Source of the DNA: Mesaphorura yosii
Taxonomy: Eukaryota; Arthropoda; Collembola; Poduromorpha; Tullbergiidae
Length of the DNA: 64,000 nucleotides
Direction of reading: 5' to 3'
Assembly (NCBI GenBank): GCA_009869945.1
Contig: WIXG01000175.1
Location: forward strand, 62,001-126,000
Under the pieces are notes generated by a model. It was not told the DNA's origin and searched no databases. It saw nothing but the letters and a program-made list of their open reading frames with translations. This document shows positions 11,636 to 22,708 of the stretch, piece after piece (position 1 is the first letter of the stretch; each line of letters starts with the position of its first letter). A program made the position numbers and the translations under genes.

Positions 11636-12746
11636 TTATCTGGACCAAAAGTACCAAACAATTATAAGGATAAATGCGGGTATAATTAGCCGGGCAATCA
11701 GATCCTCAATGTAATGTTGGGCTGTGGCCTGATTTACAAAGGTAGTGTCAGTAATGCCAACGGTCAAGTCATCTCTGATTATTCCGGCTTCATTCTTGCG
11801 AATTTCAGCCTGAATATCGATGTAGTGTAACAAATTCACAAGCTGTTTGCGGTTATTGTTCCAAAAATTGATTACATGTCGATGGCTTTTCTGATCGAAA
11901 TCGTGACGTGAGGAAGCCCTCTCAAAGTCTTCTTCACGCTTCATGATTACATTGTCCATACAGTGTAGCATGTCATTGATGTGTGTGTACGTAATTTCGC
12001 CTGAGAAAAAGCGATCTCGTATCTTCTGAAAAATCCTGTTATTTGCTTCGAAATATGAGAGACTTGACTGCTGGGAAGACTGCCCTCCTAGGGCCGAAAT
12101 TTTCGACCAGTCGATGCGACCTTCAGGAAATACAAAGTTATTACAAATTTCCAGTCAACCCATACTCTGTTTTTTAATTACCTCTTCTGGATTCATCAAT
12201 TGCAAGCCCAAAGTCTTGTAACATGCGCCCGCTGGGGTCAATCAGCTTAAATGCCAAGCGATAGAATACTTGTTCGAGATTCCCTGGAGTTCTGGAACTT
12301 CCAACGCTCTCTGGAATGAGTATTTGTCCTCCTGGAAGGCGAAGTTCACGGAGAAGTTCCCCATGCTCAATAATATCTTCTTCAGCTCTATCCAAGACGG
12401 TGAATCTAATTTGGTGAATTTGGCGCGGCTGTTGGTCCGTCTTGGGCTCTGTGCTGGAGTAGAACCACTCCACAAGTGCTGATTCGCCTCCAGTTTGCTC
12501 TTTGGTTCCAGTAATCTTTAACCGCTGCTCCAAAGTTATAGTTTCAGTACTCAACCCGAACAAACCATTGCGAACAGCTGCGGACACTGGTTCCAGTGAC
12601 ACTTGCAATCCAATCCCATTCTGAGCCGAATGCCGTGATTTAGTTGCATCAGTTAATTTAGCTGTCGAATGGAGATTAAAGGTGTAGGTAGCTCCTTTCG
12701 CAATGTACACAAAGCCATGGTCGTAGTTCGTGATCAGCGTTCCCAT
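11636..12746 (-). CDS. Unrecognised tail-anchored membrane protein
   Basis: Two exons, 12746-12182 and 12120-11636, give 349 residues across a 61-base intron. There is no signal peptide at the chosen ATG. The middle is charged and glutamine-rich, the second half looks helical (DMLHCMDNV, KREEDFERAS), and the protein ends with a hydrophobic segment (LIIPAFILIIVWYF) followed by only two residues (SR). This is the layout of a tail-anchored protein inserted through the GET pathway into the ER or outer mitochondrial membrane. A CAG directly before the ATG leaves open an upstream exon. I do not recognise the family. Confidence 0.7.
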
Positions 12747-13276
12747 TCCTGCAGTTGATTCTAACTTTGTTGGTGTTATACACAGAATTGTTTTACGTTG
12801 TAAAATGAACTTTTTATGTGGAACAAGAGAAATCAGCTCGATCTCTTTTGTACAAAAGTTCTTGGAACTTTCTAACGGTAATTTTAAAAGTGGACCATAA
12901 AAGTGAAGTATAGATTGACCAAATCAGAAAATTCGTATTTTGAGACCCGCGTGAAGAAAGTCCACGTAGAAAATTGCGACCATGAGACACGAAAATGAAA
13001 CTGTGGAAATTACCTTTGTTTTGAAATCACTCATTTCTTTTTATTCTAAAACAGTGACATATCATAACAGTCCAACTTGAGCATGCACAAGGTTTTATAG
13101 AAGACCAATGATTAAGTTCTACGAAACTGAACAATTTCTGATTCATGGTAGTCTAGTCAAATTAAATCAACACACAAAGTACAAAGAGGTGTATGTGAAT
13201 AAAATCGACACGTAGCTTTTAACAAGAAACTGATTGAGCCAAAGTAAGTCGCAGCGTTTTCATAGTCTTGGTAAGA
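12747..13276. other. Intergenic between unknown gene and ADAT1
   Basis: Holds the presumed 3' untranslated region of ADAT1 (a minus-strand AATAAA at about 13045-13040) and the 5' flank of the tail-anchored gene. Nothing else seen. Confidence 0.5.
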
Positions 13277-15013
13277 TCATTGTCGCTTTTGTTTCTTCGG
13301 CTGCGTGTGTCCTGTCGGGGAGTGCTCAGAGCACATTAACAGAGGTGGTGCAGCTGAAAAGAAGCAGGCAAAAAATTCTAATTTCACCTCATCATTATCT
13401 CAAACACAATAACAATATCGATTATGGTAGAGCACATACCGATTTCCGGTTGAATAGAACAGTTCCTTTTTCTGCAAAGTTCTTGAGAGGTGCCGCCGTT
13501 TATGCTGGGAGATCGTCCATCGTTTACGAAAGCATTTTGAAGATTTATACACCTCACTTGCACCTCACAAGCTTCACTTGCACCCGCTTCTGGAGTGTTA
13601 GACTGTCCGTCGAGTGCAATTACACTATTGTGTCTGAAAAGTCAAAACAAACGATTCATCAGCTCCCATGAATCTAGCAAATAGCTTGGCAATTATTTGA
13701 ATCCGTACTTACAAAAGGCAAAAGGCCAGTTTGCACTCGGTTTTTTTCGTCCAATTGGTCATTTCGTCTCTCAGTTTCATCCATTGCTTAAAATATTTCG
13801 ACCTTACACAGGTTTTTGTGTGATAATATGTGTAAATTCCTCTGCAACCTTCGACCTTCTCTTCGGGACAGCTATTGGCCAGAAGTCTTGTAAATGATTC
13901 GAACATGTTGCGTCTACAAACAGACAAGCGAGCGGCAGGAGTATTCCATTTCGATTTGACGACTGAAGCTTTTCTTCCATTCACGGCGACTTCTTGATAT
14001 AATGAGTCATGTAATTCGCCAGGGCGGACAGATTTTGTGTATGCAATGATACTAGCGGGTGCCACTGTTGACGTGTCTGACTCCTTTAAGTTAAGCAAGT
14101 CAGGGATAAAGTTATAGTGTTTACTTTGGTAAATAACGGGAATACTTCCTGACAGGTACTCCATTCTTTCATAATAACGGCCATAAATCGCACGCTGAAG
14201 TGAACTTTTCTGATATGGAACCCCACTCCCAATAATCACGGATTTGAGCTTGATTGGATTAACTATGAAATTGCTAAGCAAACAGCCTTGAATACCCAAC
14301 ATTTGCCATTTAGCAATCTTATCACTGCAGCTCATTGAAAGTGTAGGATCTCCTTTCCCAGGTTTGACCCTGCAAGCTCCTTCCATTTGCACTTCTTCGT
14401 AAGATGATTGCCCATGTATTTTTGCACCAGTTCGGAGTTGTGTCGTAGCTGACAAAGGACAATCTGAAGATTGTTCGCTTGACGAAATCTCCACTTGTGA
14501 TTGAACTTCCAGCGAATTAGAGCTCGAGAGTGGGGCATCATTATCATGAGTAACGGAAATGCACGCGTCCCCACAAGGAAGCTCACTTATAAACATGTGA
14601 AACTTGACTGAGTCACGTAACTGGAATGACTTGTACTTGCGTCCGAGAATGTGATGGTGAACTGTGTTTCCTAATATCACATTTGTCTCAGCAGGACTTC
14701 CATTCAAGCACGAATTTAGCTGAGAATACATGTAGCAAATAAATGCACGCCTAGCCAACACCTCTGCGTGGGAATCGGAGACCAACGTTCCTGCTATGCA
14801 AACCTGAGTTTGTCCTAAGCACTTAGTTCCAGTCGCAATTGAGACAACTTTAAATGGTTCAGGGTCAGAAATTCGTTCTTGTACGATGGCAGCAAGCACG
14901 GTCCACTGATTTTTGTCCGGCTTCCCATGACGTTTCAGTTGGGAATGATAAAAGTCACAGACCAGCTTGGCGATTTCTTCGTATGTTTCGATTTCGGCTT
15001 CCTCACTCGTCAT
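13277..15013 (-). CDS. ADAT1: tRNA-specific adenosine deaminase 1
   Basis: Deaminates A37 to inosine in tRNA-Ala(AGC). Exons 15013-13713, 13633-13440 and 13353-13277 give 523 residues. Zinc-site motifs are in order: DSHAEVLARRAF (His and catalytic Glu, near residue 85), SELPCGDACI (first Cys) and GCLLSN further on (second Cys region). The start at 15013 puts MTSEEAE about 15 residues before the conserved IAKLVCDFY, as in known members. The first exon could end at TAA 13711-13709, but a perfect GTAAGT donor lies just there, and splicing adds two exons rich in Cys, Asn and Ser that end PKKQKRQ, a nuclear-localisation-like tail. The extension is less certain than the core. SRFBP1 lies 168 bases upstream on the same strand. 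Confidence 0.9.
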
Positions 15014-15181
15014 CTTCGAATTTGATTTTCTTCCCTTTGAACGCCGTGTTAATGATAGACGATTGAATACGTTTCTTGGCTTCCCAAGACGGGTGTAATT
15101 TTTCATGTATATCTGCAAGGAGGATAAAAAGCGTTAGTTCTGATTGACGGAGCAGCACAAAGTTAATCAAAAATGCAAACC

Positions 15182-16507
15182 CTAAGCTTTTGAAGTACCT
15201 TTCTGTTCCGGTGACTTTGCTGGACGTGAGATTGGTGGTCCCTTATCAAAATACCTGGGAGTGTTATGCGTTTGCTTAGGTTTATTCACAATTTTCCCCT
15301 TCTTGAATAAAGGCCTTCTTTCCTCCTCACAAGATGGTCGAGATCTCGCCTTTGGCTTGAAGTCACGCGTTATTGTGTACTCGGTCTCCAATTTTGGGGG
15401 TTCTACGCCACCGATGAAGAAGGAACTTTTTGGTCGCCTTCGATCTGAGCCGGTTGCAGTTTCGCCCTCTTCTTTCAACTGAGAATCTTGCTCGGCGAAT
15501 GGTGTTGACAATTCGGTTATAAGTTCTGACAAATCTTCGCTCAGTTGCTTTATTTTTACAGTTCCTTCTGTTTTGTCAAGTTTGAGGCTTGCAGATGCCA
15601 AGCCTTTTTTCTTACCCTTAGAGCTATATTTCTTGGCACTTATGTCGTCCTTTGTGTTTAGAGAATTGACTTCTGAGGCTTTGCTTAGAAAATTGGCATT
15701 GGCTGATTTTTCAAAATCTTCCTTTTCGCGATGGCTTTCTACTTTCTTTATGGTCTTCGACTGATCTTTGTTCCCTTGTACCAACCTCTTAGACTTTTTC
15801 TTCAACTTCGCGGTAGATTTTTCTAGAAGGACAGGAATCTGGAGCTCCCACAATGGATTTTGTTCACGATACAATTCTACTTGTCGTTGTACCGCTCGAT
15901 GATGCGTTAGTCTAGCTAGACAACGCTCTTCTGATGTTGCACTGGTTGACTGCAAAACTTCATCCAAAGATGACTTATTTTGGAGTGCACTGATCGACAC
16001 AATATCTTCCTTCAGGTGCTGTGTAATCATCAGAGGGCAAAGGGGCAAATTAGATCCGGGACTCTCAAAAAAGCAATTGTGTTAATCGAACCTTAGTTAT
16101 TGAGATTTCATTCAGCAATTTTGACGCCTTTCTTTTGCTCTTCTCAACTGCCTTTGCTTCTCCTTTTCGTTCTTGAAGCCTTCTAACTTCTTTGGTGAGT
16201 TTATTGATAACATGTACTCTAGCTTGACGTACACATTTTCGCATCAGTACAATCTATCAATTTACAAAGAAAGCCAGGGATTAGATAAGAGTAGACTCCC
16301 ACAGCTTTGCAATTAAAGAACTCCCAGTGCCAGTTGCTCCAGCTTAACGAATGAATGAAAGATTAATCGCACACGGAATTTATACGAGTAAGCGGTACGA
16401 AATGGCGGCCTGAGATTCATTTAATTGTGGTTTACGGCAAATGGAGAACTTACATGGTTATTCAAAATCTGTCGCTTGGTCAAGTCCGTAGGTTTAACTT
16501 TTTCCAT
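15182..16507 (-). CDS. SRFBP1: SRFBP1/BUD22-like nucleolar protein
   Basis: Exons 16507-16454, 16253-16092 and 16018-15182 join to 350 residues. The N-terminal block (IVLMRKCVRQARVHVINKL, then AKAVEKSKRKASKLLNEI) matches the conserved start of serum response factor-binding protein 1, and the C-terminal half has the BUD22-type FFIGGVE followed by a basic tail. Yeast BUD22 acts in 40S subunit assembly; the animal protein has also been linked to SRF signalling. The middle is highly charged and low in complexity, as usual. The 84-base middle of the protein has many Lys and Ser. It lies head-to-tail with ADAT1. Confidence 0.78.
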
Positions 16508-17036
16508 TGGATTCTAAGCAGTGCACACACTGATGAAGATGATGATGCATCAACTTGTAACGACCTAATTCCTTGTCCTGGTCCCTTTCTCGGACACAAT
16601 AGCCTCTTCCTCTGATCTTTCCTAACAGATACCTTCGTGATAATTGGTGAAGCATGCAACGTGACGCTAGTAGTCTAGCAAACAGCGCAGCTATTGGTTA
16701 AAAAGCTCGAAAGAAGTAGGATCCCGGATTCCTAGTATCCCCAGCCAGATTTCCAGACCGACCGAATGAGATTTTACGAAATGAAACCATCAGCACATGA
16801 GCTTTCACGATATTCCCGCACTTCGAAACCAAGAAAAGTAAAGGAAAGAAGCTGTCCAAGACAGGAAAAGCTTATTTAAGACCCAAATAATCAAGTCAAA
16901 TCGTCCAGTTCGATTTATTTGGAGTCGGAATCAATAATTAGTAGGCGAGCCTCGGCCTTCGACTTCATCAATAAATTGTGAAAGCTTCAGCTTCGTACAG
17001 TCATCTCTTCGCTTCAATCCAATCGGGATCGTCAGA
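16508..17036. other. Shared upstream region of SRFBP1 (-) and LSM2 (+)
   Basis: The genes start head to head about 530 bases apart, so this is a possible bidirectional promoter. No clear TATA box, which suits housekeeping genes. Confidence 0.5.
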
Positions 17037-17678
17037 ATGGTATGTTACGGTCACTTTGACTTGGTTCTTGCACTCCCTTTTTAACCGCAAGGTTAATGAC
17101 TAACTTCATTTGTTTTGTACCTTTACTTCAGCTATTCTACTCATTCTTCAAGTCGCTGATTGGAAAGGAGATTGTCATCGAACTCAAGAATGACCTTGCG
17201 TAAGCCAGGAGTCGCACTAGTTTTAATTCTGACATCATTTGTTTTTTTGTCCCTTGTGTCTATTTTGTAGTATTTGCGGAACCTTGCATTCAGTTGATCA
17301 GTATTTGAACATCAAAATGGTGGAAATAAGTATGACGGATCCTGACAAGTACCCACACTTAGTAAGTGAAAAGCAACCGTAGGAAATATACTATGACGCT
17401 GTGCTATTTCGCATGCATGATTTGCGGCTTCGCGCCGACGACAAATATTGTTTCGCAGACAGTTTCTAACTGTTATTTTTCCTCAGCTTTCAGTGAAGAA
17501 TTGCTTCATTCGTGGATCTGTGATACGTTACGTTCAGTTGCCAGCTGACGAAGTAGATGTGAACTCTTTGGAAGAGGCGACGAGACGGGAAGCCGAGTCC
17601 CTTAAACCTGCTGACCAACAAGTGGCCACCAAAATTGCATCTTTTAAGCACAAAGAATCGGGCGGTGGTGGAGATTAG
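17037..17678 (+). CDS. LSM2: U6 snRNA-associated Sm-like protein LSm2
   Basis: Exons 17037-17039 (the ATG alone), 17132-17199, 17271-17361 and 17487-17678 give 117 residues. The sequence LFYSFFKSLIGKEIVIELKN, then ICGTLHSVDQYLNIKM and LSVKNCFIRGSVIRYVQLPA, is almost identical to human LSm2 through both Sm motifs. It forms the Lsm2-8 ring on U6 snRNA and the Lsm1-7 ring in mRNA decay. The C-terminus is about 22 residues longer than in human and ends SGGGGD. Having the start codon alone in exon 1 is unusual. AATAAA at 17754-17759 ends the transcript. Confidence 0.95.
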
Positions 17679-17753
17679 TTTCCACCCATTAGCTACTCAT
17701 TTTTCTATTATTGAACTATTTTCTACTATTCCATTCTCTAGAATTGAACTTGA

Positions 17754-17759
17754 AATAAA
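17754..17759 (+). terminator. Poly(A) signal of LSM2
   Basis: AATAAA 76 bases after the LSM2 stop codon, in an AT-rich 3' untranslated region. Confidence 0.6.
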
Positions 17760-18873
17760 CTTTCTCTTCTAAACTGTAAACATTTCTGTGCAAACGCGTT
17801 CATTACATGTTGATAGGTGGTTCATCGGTTCAGATGAAGATTTCTGAAGTAACACTTAGAACTTTCCAGTTTAGCACAGCGTACAAGAATATCTGATGTT
17901 TTCCATCCCATTTTCTATAAGCAATTTCATTCTCCACGGCCGTTCTGCATGCCACGTGCTGCTAGTGTACCAGACAATCGAATTTTTATTGAAGCAAATC
18001 AATCATTCACAAGCTGTTTGCTGTCTTGTTAGCCGGTACGAAGGCGCATTATAATGAATACGATTTTCTTGGAAATTGAAACGGGTCGAACAAAGTTTTG
18101 TTACAGCTTGAAATGGGTATTGAATTTTTGGTGCACATGTAAAACTGAAGGCCATCCGCTTACTCCAATTACTGACACAACAAGAGCTCAACTCGTGCAT
18201 TGCAAACCCACCCTCGGCTCGGTTTCGGTTCCAGCAACACATCAGTTATTCGCAAGAGAGCAAGTGACTGTCCAGAAAGTGTAAGCCGATAATGCTTTCC
18301 TTTGTGCCCTACTGTGTCCTGGCTCCAGACTCCCGCACGTTCCGTGAGGAAAGTTTCCATGACCCAGCCATGATGGACGATCGAGAAAGTGCTGCAAGTG
18401 TAAGATGTTTTCATGAAACTCTCTCAAAGGAGAAAGGACGGAAGAGAATCAATACGATCGTTCTCCTTGGGATTTTTTGCGAACAAAACCTCGGGACTCT
18501 GTCATTCATTCAGTTTGCAGTAAGTGTGTCAAGCGAAAACAAAGTTTTCTCAGTGATTGAACAAATTGGGATTGAGACTTGAATCTGTTCCAAAAGTTCT
18601 TTCAATCTAGTGCATCATAAAAGCTAGGCTCGCCTTGTCTGAGTCATAAAAGAACAGAGCAAGCGTAAATTCGCGTAAACGTTGTTGTCCCGTCCCCGTC
18701 GTTTCCAGAATGAGTTTGCGCTCGCATGTTCTTCGTTTGCCAGCCTCTTCTTCTATCACCGTGTCTGACATGGATCACCAGAATTGTGCCCACGGTCGGA
18801 GGTCAGCAGAGTCTCATTACTAATCTTACCTATAAAACATCCTGCCTCATCGACACACAAGTCATCGAGAGTC
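17760..18873. other. Intergenic, nothing convincing
   Basis: Several overlapping small open frames exist on both strands (for example 18292-18582, +), with no shared splice structure or recognisable content. The last 200 bases are the 5' flank of the Gly-rich membrane protein. Confidence 0.5.
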
Positions 18874-19500
18874 ATGGGAAGTGTAGAAATTCCATTCAGC
18901 CAATACATCTCCGGATTGATTGGAATCGGCGTTATTATGCCCATATTCTTCTTTATTTTGATCTTCTTCTTCTTTGTATACATCAAATGCATAAAACCTG
19001 TAAGTCAATTTGTTGTTTTCATAACATAACAAGACTCTTTTTGAATCTTTTTGTGACTTTCATTTTCGCAGATGCGAGCTAAGAGCTTCTCGGAAATGAT
19101 AAAGAAGAATGTTGTCGTACGATTGGACAACGGGAAGATTGCACGTGTTCACGATGGCAAGGAAATTCGCAACGGTGCTTTTCTGATTAATCAGAATGAA
19201 GTTGTGCGGGTCATCGATGGCAAAATTGTGCACATTCACCAAACCGGAAATGAAATGACAAGCGGTGGACTTTTCACCGGTGTGCTGATTGGCACAGCTC
19301 CGTTGGGCTTGGATCCCATTCATGAGCTAGCGGCTGGACCAGGCTCTGTTGGACCGACCTCTGACGTCTCCCACTTCACTGGCAGCGGCGCTGATTGTGG
19401 AGGCCATTTTGAATGTAGTGGTGGGGGCGGACATTACGGGACAGACATGGGTGGGTGCAATGTAGGAGGAGACTGCGCTTATGCATTTGGAGGAGATTAA
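18874..19500 (+). CDS. Unrecognised single-span membrane protein with Gly/Cys-rich tail
   Basis: Two exons, 18874-18999 and 19072-19500, give 184 residues. A strong membrane segment lies near residues 14-38 (GVIMPIFFFILIFFFFVYIK). A basic region follows (KSFSEMIKKN) and then short internal repeats of the type RLDNGKIARVHDGKEI / RVIDGKIVHIH. The last 60 residues are rich in Gly with Cys and His (CGGHFECSGGGGH, GGCNVGGDCAY). The tail resembles small metal-binding or structural glycine-rich proteins, but I know no matching family. An ATG at 18784 in frame would add 30 residues; 18874 is preferred because it sits directly before the membrane segment. Confidence 0.65.
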
Positions 19501-20035
19501 CTCCATGTTCAATATTAGTTGCAATTTCATGTATGTTCTAAAATCTTGTTACAGGGCCTCTGTCGCTGCGCGCTGTGCCAAAGCCCTTAATTCCTGACTG
19601 TGCGTACACCAAATTAATTTAGTCTGAATGCTAAAGAATTTTTCCCGCTCCTCCATTCCGACATGTGGGACTTCTTTCACATGTGCGCCACGATGTATCC
19701 AAACTATGCTGCCGTTGTGCATAACACTTCTCTCCTGATTCAATTCCTCCCAACCTTAATCATTAATAATGGAATGGTGATAGTAACTCAAATAGTTACT
19801 TCCTAAGCTTAAGATAAAAAATTAGAAATACCGAATATGCATTGTTACTCGTACCTTTGAGATCTTAATGTTACAAAGCGCTGTGTTGAACTCAGAATAA
19901 AAGGACTGTGTCCACACGATTTAATTTAATGATAGCTGGCACGTGCAAACGTTGATTTTGTATAAGAAGTGTAGTTTTTATTTTGATAGAAAATGAATTA
20001 TGTTATTTCCCAAGAAAGGTATTTTCCCACGGTTC
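19501..20035. other. Intergenic; 3' flanks of two convergent genes
   Basis: A 64-codon minus open frame at 19743-19549 contains VMHNGSIVWIHRG, which resembles the DGKIVHIH repeat of the upstream plus-strand gene. It may be chance or a scrap. A minus-strand AATAAA at 19982-19977 serves PSMB1. Confidence 0.45.
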
Positions 20036-20966
20036 TTAATCCTGACGTAATCCAACGTTTTCTTCACGAATTCCGTCCTTTGTAATTACAACGAGATGGA
20101 TACCATCCCCGGTGTGAATGTCGCGTTCAGCGGCTGAGATGAAAACGTCTTTGATGACTTGGATAGCTCTTTGCTCTGTCAACGGCTCCACAGGCTTAAT
20201 TTTCATGTTGAGCTGACCAATCTGAAAATGAGTGGAGTAGAAAGTTACAACCACACTACAACAAGTACTAACACCTTTGCATTTGCGTGATAAATATGAT
20301 AAATGTACCTGACTGTCCAAGAATGGCTGGAGAAGTGCACCAGAGCTTCCGCCAGCTTGGAAAGTACTTTTTTCACAATGTCCCACAGGATCATAGCTGT
20401 AAACGACTCCTTCACCATTTTCATCTAGTCCAGCCAAAATATTACTGACATAGTATGGAAACAATCTTTTGTAATAGAGCATTGTTGATAGCATTTGCGC
20501 AACTGCACCAGTGCTCATATCCTTCACGTGTTCGTGCTTGTAGAGCTGAAAATGCAGGTCAAATATTTAGTTACCACTTTTGCTATTACTATTTGGTGTA
20601 GGAATTAGAATTTACTAATTCATTATCTACATTCTTACCTTAATTCTAGCCTGCACAAGGCGTGTTAATGTAGTGACATCACACCAACATCCACTGCTGC
20701 CCAAAACAGTCCAATTATTCAATACATTCAGCTTCGATTGGTTTCTTGTGTAAATTGAATAACCACTGGAGAGACGAGTATCGGATGCGATCACGGCAAA
20801 TCCTTTACCCCCAATTGCAACAATTGATCTAGGAAATATCGAAAGCAGGTATGAAAAGTTAGTTTTAGTAATCAAACTCACTGTTCTACAGTTGCAGCGT
20901 AGCTTACTAAGCTTACCCTCCATTATCAGTGTAGGGATCGAAATGATGTCCAATTGGAGCTTCCAT
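20036..20966 (-). CDS. PSMB1: Proteasome subunit beta type-1 (beta6)
   Basis: Exons 20966-20917, 20828-20639, 20545-20309 and 20221-20036 give 220 residues. The beta fold is evident: GSIVAIGGKGFAVIASDTRL, then YSIYTRNQSKL, GCWCDVTTLTRLVQARI, YYVSNILAGLDENG and SYDPVGHCE. It is the non-catalytic beta6 of the 20S core: no N-terminal Thr follows the short propeptide-like start, which is shorter than in human. The C-terminus ends IREENVGLRQD. The subunit contributes structure in the inner beta rings. The gene has no linked partner; it simply lies between housekeeping genes. Confidence 0.95.
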
Positions 20967-22039
20967 TGTAAACTATTGCGAAATCGGCTTTTCGATTGTT
21001 CGTGTTGGAAATTTCGGAAACACTGAATAATTTCTTACGACTCGGACTACGCGTGAACAGTGGAATCAAACTACTCTCGCCTCAACTGCCCTGCCAACTT
21101 GAATGTTTTCAAATGTACAGAATGACACCGCAGAAAAGTTGTTCACACCGGATGATACAGCGTACTCGAAAGCTGCAACACTGAGTGCGCGGAGTTTAGT
21201 AAGCCTCACAATTTACACATGATGATTATGATTATGAATTCGTAATAGATTCATTCAATTATTGTGACCAGCTTTGATAACCCTCGATAATCACATGAGA
21301 AATGTCCGAATGCATTTTATTTGGTCGGACTCTGCGTTTGGGCACCACGAAAATTTTTCAAAGTCCGGAACGGAGTAATCAACGTGTTGTTTTGGCCTGA
21401 AACGTGCAAAAAGCATGTTGGGGTTGGGTTTCGCGAGGTAGTGCTTTACCACAGAGGTCGATCTGAAGTCAATCTGTTAGTTCAAGTTAGGTTAAGTTTG
21501 CGTAATGCTTCCCACAAAATACACGACCAATCTTTTTAGTTTGTTCAGCGAGAAAACCTAACCTTAACTGAGCCAAACCAAAACAACACTTTGATATTTC
21601 GTTCCGGACTTTGATAAATTTTCGTGGTGCCCAAAGGCAGAGTCCGACCTTCTATTTATTTCATTGGATTGGATTGGATTGGAGCCAAAACTGCCCGCTT
21701 TTCACAGTTCAATCAGTTTATTTCAGCACCTACTCTACGCAATAATTAATTTCAACCCCAATTACCGTCGTCGATCGTCGCTACAACCGATTACAAAAAA
21801 TACGCTTCTCTGACTTTCGCGTGGTCGACTTAATTAGGAGAGCGTTCGTCAGCATAATTACTAGGAATGGAAGATTACAACAGGAAATATTCGTAAGGAT
21901 GTTTATAATAGCAGCAGGAAATGGGAACGACACATTTGATATTGTGTGACGCTCAGTAAGTACTGACCTAAACTAATTAATTAGTGTTCCAGTATTTATT
22001 TTGTGATGAATGAGATAGAGGACATAGATAAGGATGAAG
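20967..22039. other. Intergenic holding a MITE-like element
   Basis: Apart from the inverted-repeat element at 21323-21649 and short direct TTGGA repeats near 21665, no feature is seen. A minus-strand AATAAA at 22000-21995 is the likely PGRMC poly(A) signal. Confidence 0.5.
21323..21649. mobile_element. MITE-like element with 50-base terminal inverted repeats
   Basis: Bases 21323-21372 and the reverse complement of 21600-21649 agree at 48 of 50 positions, both starting GGTCGGACTCTGC. Further inward the words GTGTTGTTTTGG also pair, so the repeats reach about 75 bases. The 327-base element has no coding capacity. This is a non-autonomous DNA transposon or foldback element. I could not fix a target site duplication; the flanks are both T/A-rich. 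Confidence 0.8.
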
Positions 22040-22708
22040 TTATGTAGCTTTCTTGGCGTCTGCCGAAGTGGACGGAGCTTGTTCCTTGTAATCTTCATCA
22101 TCAGAGTACTTAGTTGCCTCCTCACCAGGCTTGATGAGTCTTCCCACAAAATCGTACTTGTCATTGAGACTCTCCTCCCAATCCTTCGCACCTTGAAGTT
22201 CAGCCGGTGTCAAATCAGACAAATCATCATAATCTTCTTTTACCAAGTCGGTCTCAAATTTTGCAAATGCACGTGTCGCGTCATGGCCAGCTAAAGCTGC
22301 GTAGGGTCCATCTGGTCCATAAAATCTCTTTCCACGAGTTACATCAAAAACTTTGCCATTTACTGCCAAACAAATGAACCCGTTTCCTTCTTCATTCTTG
22401 CCGTCGTACTTTCTGAGCTCAGAGAGCACCATGTCATGCTTCTTCATCTTGGGACGCGGTGGAGGTGGAACGAATTCGGGCTCTTTTCTTTGACCTAAAA
22501 TTTTTGAAAATGCGCGTAAGGCAGGGTAACAACCAAACAGCAGTGATTTGTAATTGTACCCGGAAAGCTTACCAAATATTTTGTAAACCAAAAAGAGAAT
22601 CACAAATATCAGCCCCAAATTCAATGGTGATGACACAAGCTCATTGTACAACTCGCCAGTCCATGAAACCGATTCCTCCACTACCTTAGCTTTCTCGTTT
22701 GAACTCAT
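22040..22708 (-). CDS. PGRMC: Membrane-associated progesterone receptor component (cytochrome b5-like heme protein)
   Basis: Exons 22708-22573 and 22494-22040 give 196 residues, the family size. One membrane segment lies near residues 28-45 (LNLGLIFVILFLVYKIFG). A cytochrome b5-like domain follows, with LRKYDGKNEEGNGFICLAVNGKVFDVTRG, then YGPDGPYAALAGHDATRAFA, including the Tyr used for heme binding. The C-terminus is acidic. PGRMC proteins sit in the ER and bind heme, cytochromes P450 and sterol-related partners. The single intron (22572-22495) is 78 bases, free of stops and a multiple of three, so retention would give a 222-residue form. Confidence 0.93.
   Translation of the reverse strand: MSSNEKAKVVEESVSWTGELYNELVSSPLNLGLIFVILFLVYKIFGKLSGYNYKSLLFGCYPALRAFSKILGQRKEPEFVPPPPRPKMKKHDMVLSELRKYDGKNEEGNGFICLAVNGKVFDVTRGKRFYGPDGPYAALAGHDATRAFAKFETDLVKEDYDDLSDLTPAELQGAKDWEESLNDKYDFVGRLIKPGEEATKYSDDEDYKEQAPSTSADAKKAT

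Noticed and set aside
18292..18582. 96-codon plus-strand open frame
   Set aside because: Overlaps several equally long frames on both strands, with no splice structure and no recognisable sequence.
22459..22689. Plus-strand open frame over the PGRMC 5' exons
   Set aside because: Shadow of the PGRMC gene on the other strand, whose protein is clearly recognisable.
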